A stretch of DNA of 7,412 bases from assembly GCA_028290305.1 (NCBI GenBank), contig JAQGKC010000164.1, forward strand, positions 1 to 7,412. Direction: 5' to 3'. The notes beneath the pieces were generated by a model, which saw only the letters and a list, made by a program, of their open reading frames with translations, had not been told where the DNA came from and searched no databases. This document shows, one piece after another, positions 6,629 through 7,412 of the stretch. A program made the translations under genes and the position numbers. How positions within the stretch are numbered: position 1 is the first letter of the stretch; every line of letters starts with the position of its first letter. The DNA is from Bradyrhizobium sp. GTDB lineage: Bacteria; Pseudomonadota; Alphaproteobacteria; Rhizobiales; Xanthobacteraceae.

Positions 6629-7027
6629 TCACTTCGCCTTTCCTTTGAGTCGCGCGATGGCGTCAGGGGCCGTCAGGAGGCGACCCTGACTAAGTTCGTC
6701 ATCCATCAGGAAATAATCGGCCGGCGTTCGCTCGCCCAACCTCGTCTTTGGAATAAAACGTTTCGCAGGTTTACCGGTGACTTTGCCGCCGGCGCCATCG
6801 GATGCCAAAGGCGCGTCGGCTTCGAGTGCCGCAATAATTTTGTCCGTCCTTGCCGGGTCTGATAGGGCTTCATTTATCAACTCGGCCGCCCGCAGTCGTC
6901 CCTTTTCGGTTGCGGGATCGACATGCAATCCCACTTTTTCGAGGGCTAGCGCGATTGCTTCCACCGACAACTCCAGTTCGCCGGAATCGGTGTCGTTGTG
7001 GGCTAACTTATGGTCGACCGGGCGCAT
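6629..7027 (-). CDS. Unrecognised 132-residue soluble protein
   Basis: A minus-strand gene with a very clear start: GGGAGGT (complement of 7034-7040) lies six bases before ATG 7027-7025. A GTG five codons earlier overlaps that ribosome binding site and is rejected. The protein is acidic in its first half, with helical segments (about 20-32 LSVEAIALALEKV, 42-56 KGRLRAAELINEALS, 61-70). A flexible Gly/Ala/Lys stretch at 75-90 follows, then a basic to mixed C-terminus (KRFIPKTRLGERTPADYF, ending RLKGKAK). There is no signal peptide, membrane span or catalytic motif I can name. Composition and the ribosome binding site support a real gene. The membrane-protein frames just downstream on the same strand suggest it headed a small operon, now mostly broken. 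I do not recognise the family and infer no function. Confidence 0.65.
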   Translation of the reverse strand: MRPVDHKLAHNDTDSGELELSVEAIALALEKVGLHVDPATEKGRLRAAELINEALSDPARTDKIIAALEADAPLASDGAGGKVTGKPAKRFIPKTRLGERTPADYFLMDDELSQGRLLTAPDAIARLKGKAK

Positions 7028-7133
7028 GTACGCACCTCCCACGATTAAACAGGATCATTCGTATCCTACTCCGCCCGAATGCGGCGTTAATAGTCCAAGC
7101 CATCGGTGCCCTTGAAAGAGGCGGTGCCGTCAT

Positions 7134-7260
7134 GTAAATCCTCTAGGAATTGCGTCGCACGTTTGCCTCGCCAAATTCGCAAGGTAAATCCCCTGGAAAC
7201 GTCGTGTAAGGCAAGTTGGCGACATTCCTAAACAAATCACCTTGAATTTGCAAAACGAAT
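7134..7260. repeat. Nested direct and inverted repeats, likely IS terminal sequences
   Basis: Three related direct motifs are spaced 48-50 bases apart: GTAAATCCTCTAGGAAT at 7134-7150, GTAAATCCCCTGGAAAC at 7184-7200 and ACAAATCACCTTGAATT at 7232-7248. Over them lies an imperfect inverted repeat: TAGGAATTGCGTCGC at 7144-7158 against the complement of GGCGACATTCCTA at 7218-7230, with further pairing of TTGCCT on both arms. A second pair is CAAATTCGCAAGGT at 7172-7185 against ACCTTGAATTTG at 7239-7250, with a two-base bulge. The block occupies most of the gap between the truncated transposase and the 132-codon gene. Multiple transposase-binding repeats at an IS end are the simplest reading; which element owns them is inferred. 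Confidence 0.5.
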
Positions 7261-7263
7261 TAC

Positions 7264-7412
7264 CTAAATGCACTCCCGCTCCTCGAACCAGCGGTGATCG
7301 CTGCCGTCGATCTGGATCAGCTCGCCCAGGCACGAACGGCGGTTCCTCGGCTGGTGGATCTTGGGCGGGCGCTGTTTGCGCGGAATCCACAGGCCAGTGT
7401 CAGTCATCAGGT
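7264..7412 (-). pseudogene. Truncated ISNCY-family transposase (partial at window edge)
   Basis: The minus frame enters from the right edge and ends at TAG 7266-7264 after about 49 codons. It reads TGLWIPRKQRPPKIHQPRNR, then CLGELIQIDGSDHRWFEER, which is the characteristic stretch of ISNCY-family DDE transposases, including the first catalytic Asp in QIDGS. In intact members the conserved core continues after this point with the remaining catalytic residues. Here it diverges after FEER and stops within three codons. The C-terminal two thirds are therefore gone and the copy cannot be active by itself. The repeat block begins almost directly after the stop, as if a deletion joined the middle of the gene to an element end. 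Confidence 0.85.

Noticed and set aside
6494..6862. 122-codon plus frame opposite the 132-codon gene
   Set aside because: No ribosome binding site, Arg/Pro-rich composition, and the minus strand has a textbook start and balanced composition.
7134..7260. CRISPR array
   Set aside because: The repeated motif is short and degenerate, with only three copies and additional inverted pairing; no conserved repeat of 24 or more bases and no cas gene.
7130..7390. 86-codon minus frame across the transposase remnant and repeat block
   Set aside because: It is out of frame with the recognisable ISNCY sequence and runs through non-coding repeats.

Overview
The window looks like a mosaic genomic-island segment from a GC-rich beta-proteobacterium. 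A Burkholderiaceae host (Burkholderia, Paraburkholderia or Caballeronia type) is an inference from base composition, the YnfM-type transporter, the Tat-dependent hydrolase and the kinds of insertion-sequence debris; no rRNA or other marker is present to prove it. No tRNA, rRNA or CRISPR array was seen.

Left part (1-3146): the last 31 codons of an upstream gene, then a promoter-like gap, then a 969-residue protein that fuses an intact-looking Ser/Thr protein kinase to a UPF1-like superfamily 1 helicase. This architecture matches the MkoA component of type I Mokosh anti-phage systems. The helicase stops just after its QRRM motif (motif IV region), so motifs V and VI of the second RecA lobe are missing. 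The upstream tail can be read as the end of a phospholipase-D-type nuclease, the expected Mokosh partner, but only 31 residues are visible. The left part is best read as a defence operon that has lost its 3' end. The stretch right after the break (3153-3320) resembles a decayed IS3-family transposase fragment.

Middle part (3324-5580): two intact plus-strand genes. The first is a YnfM-like major facilitator transporter. The second is an exported alpha/beta hydrolase with a twin-arginine-type signal peptide, a strong ribosome binding site and a full Ser-Asp-His triad. They are separated by 214 bases and are probably not tightly co-transcribed.

Right part (5581-7412): mostly debris. It holds a decayed IS66 tnpA with an in-frame stop, then a minus-strand gene series: a 132-codon unrecognised gene with an excellent ribosome binding site, a short membrane-protein frame directly after it, and a longer membrane-protein frame broken by an apparent frameshift and a TAG. 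Next come about 130 bases of nested direct and inverted repeats that look like insertion-sequence termini, and finally the truncated ISNCY-family transposase that runs off the window. At least three different IS families have left fragments here, which fits repeated insertion, deletion and loss of the neighbouring genes.
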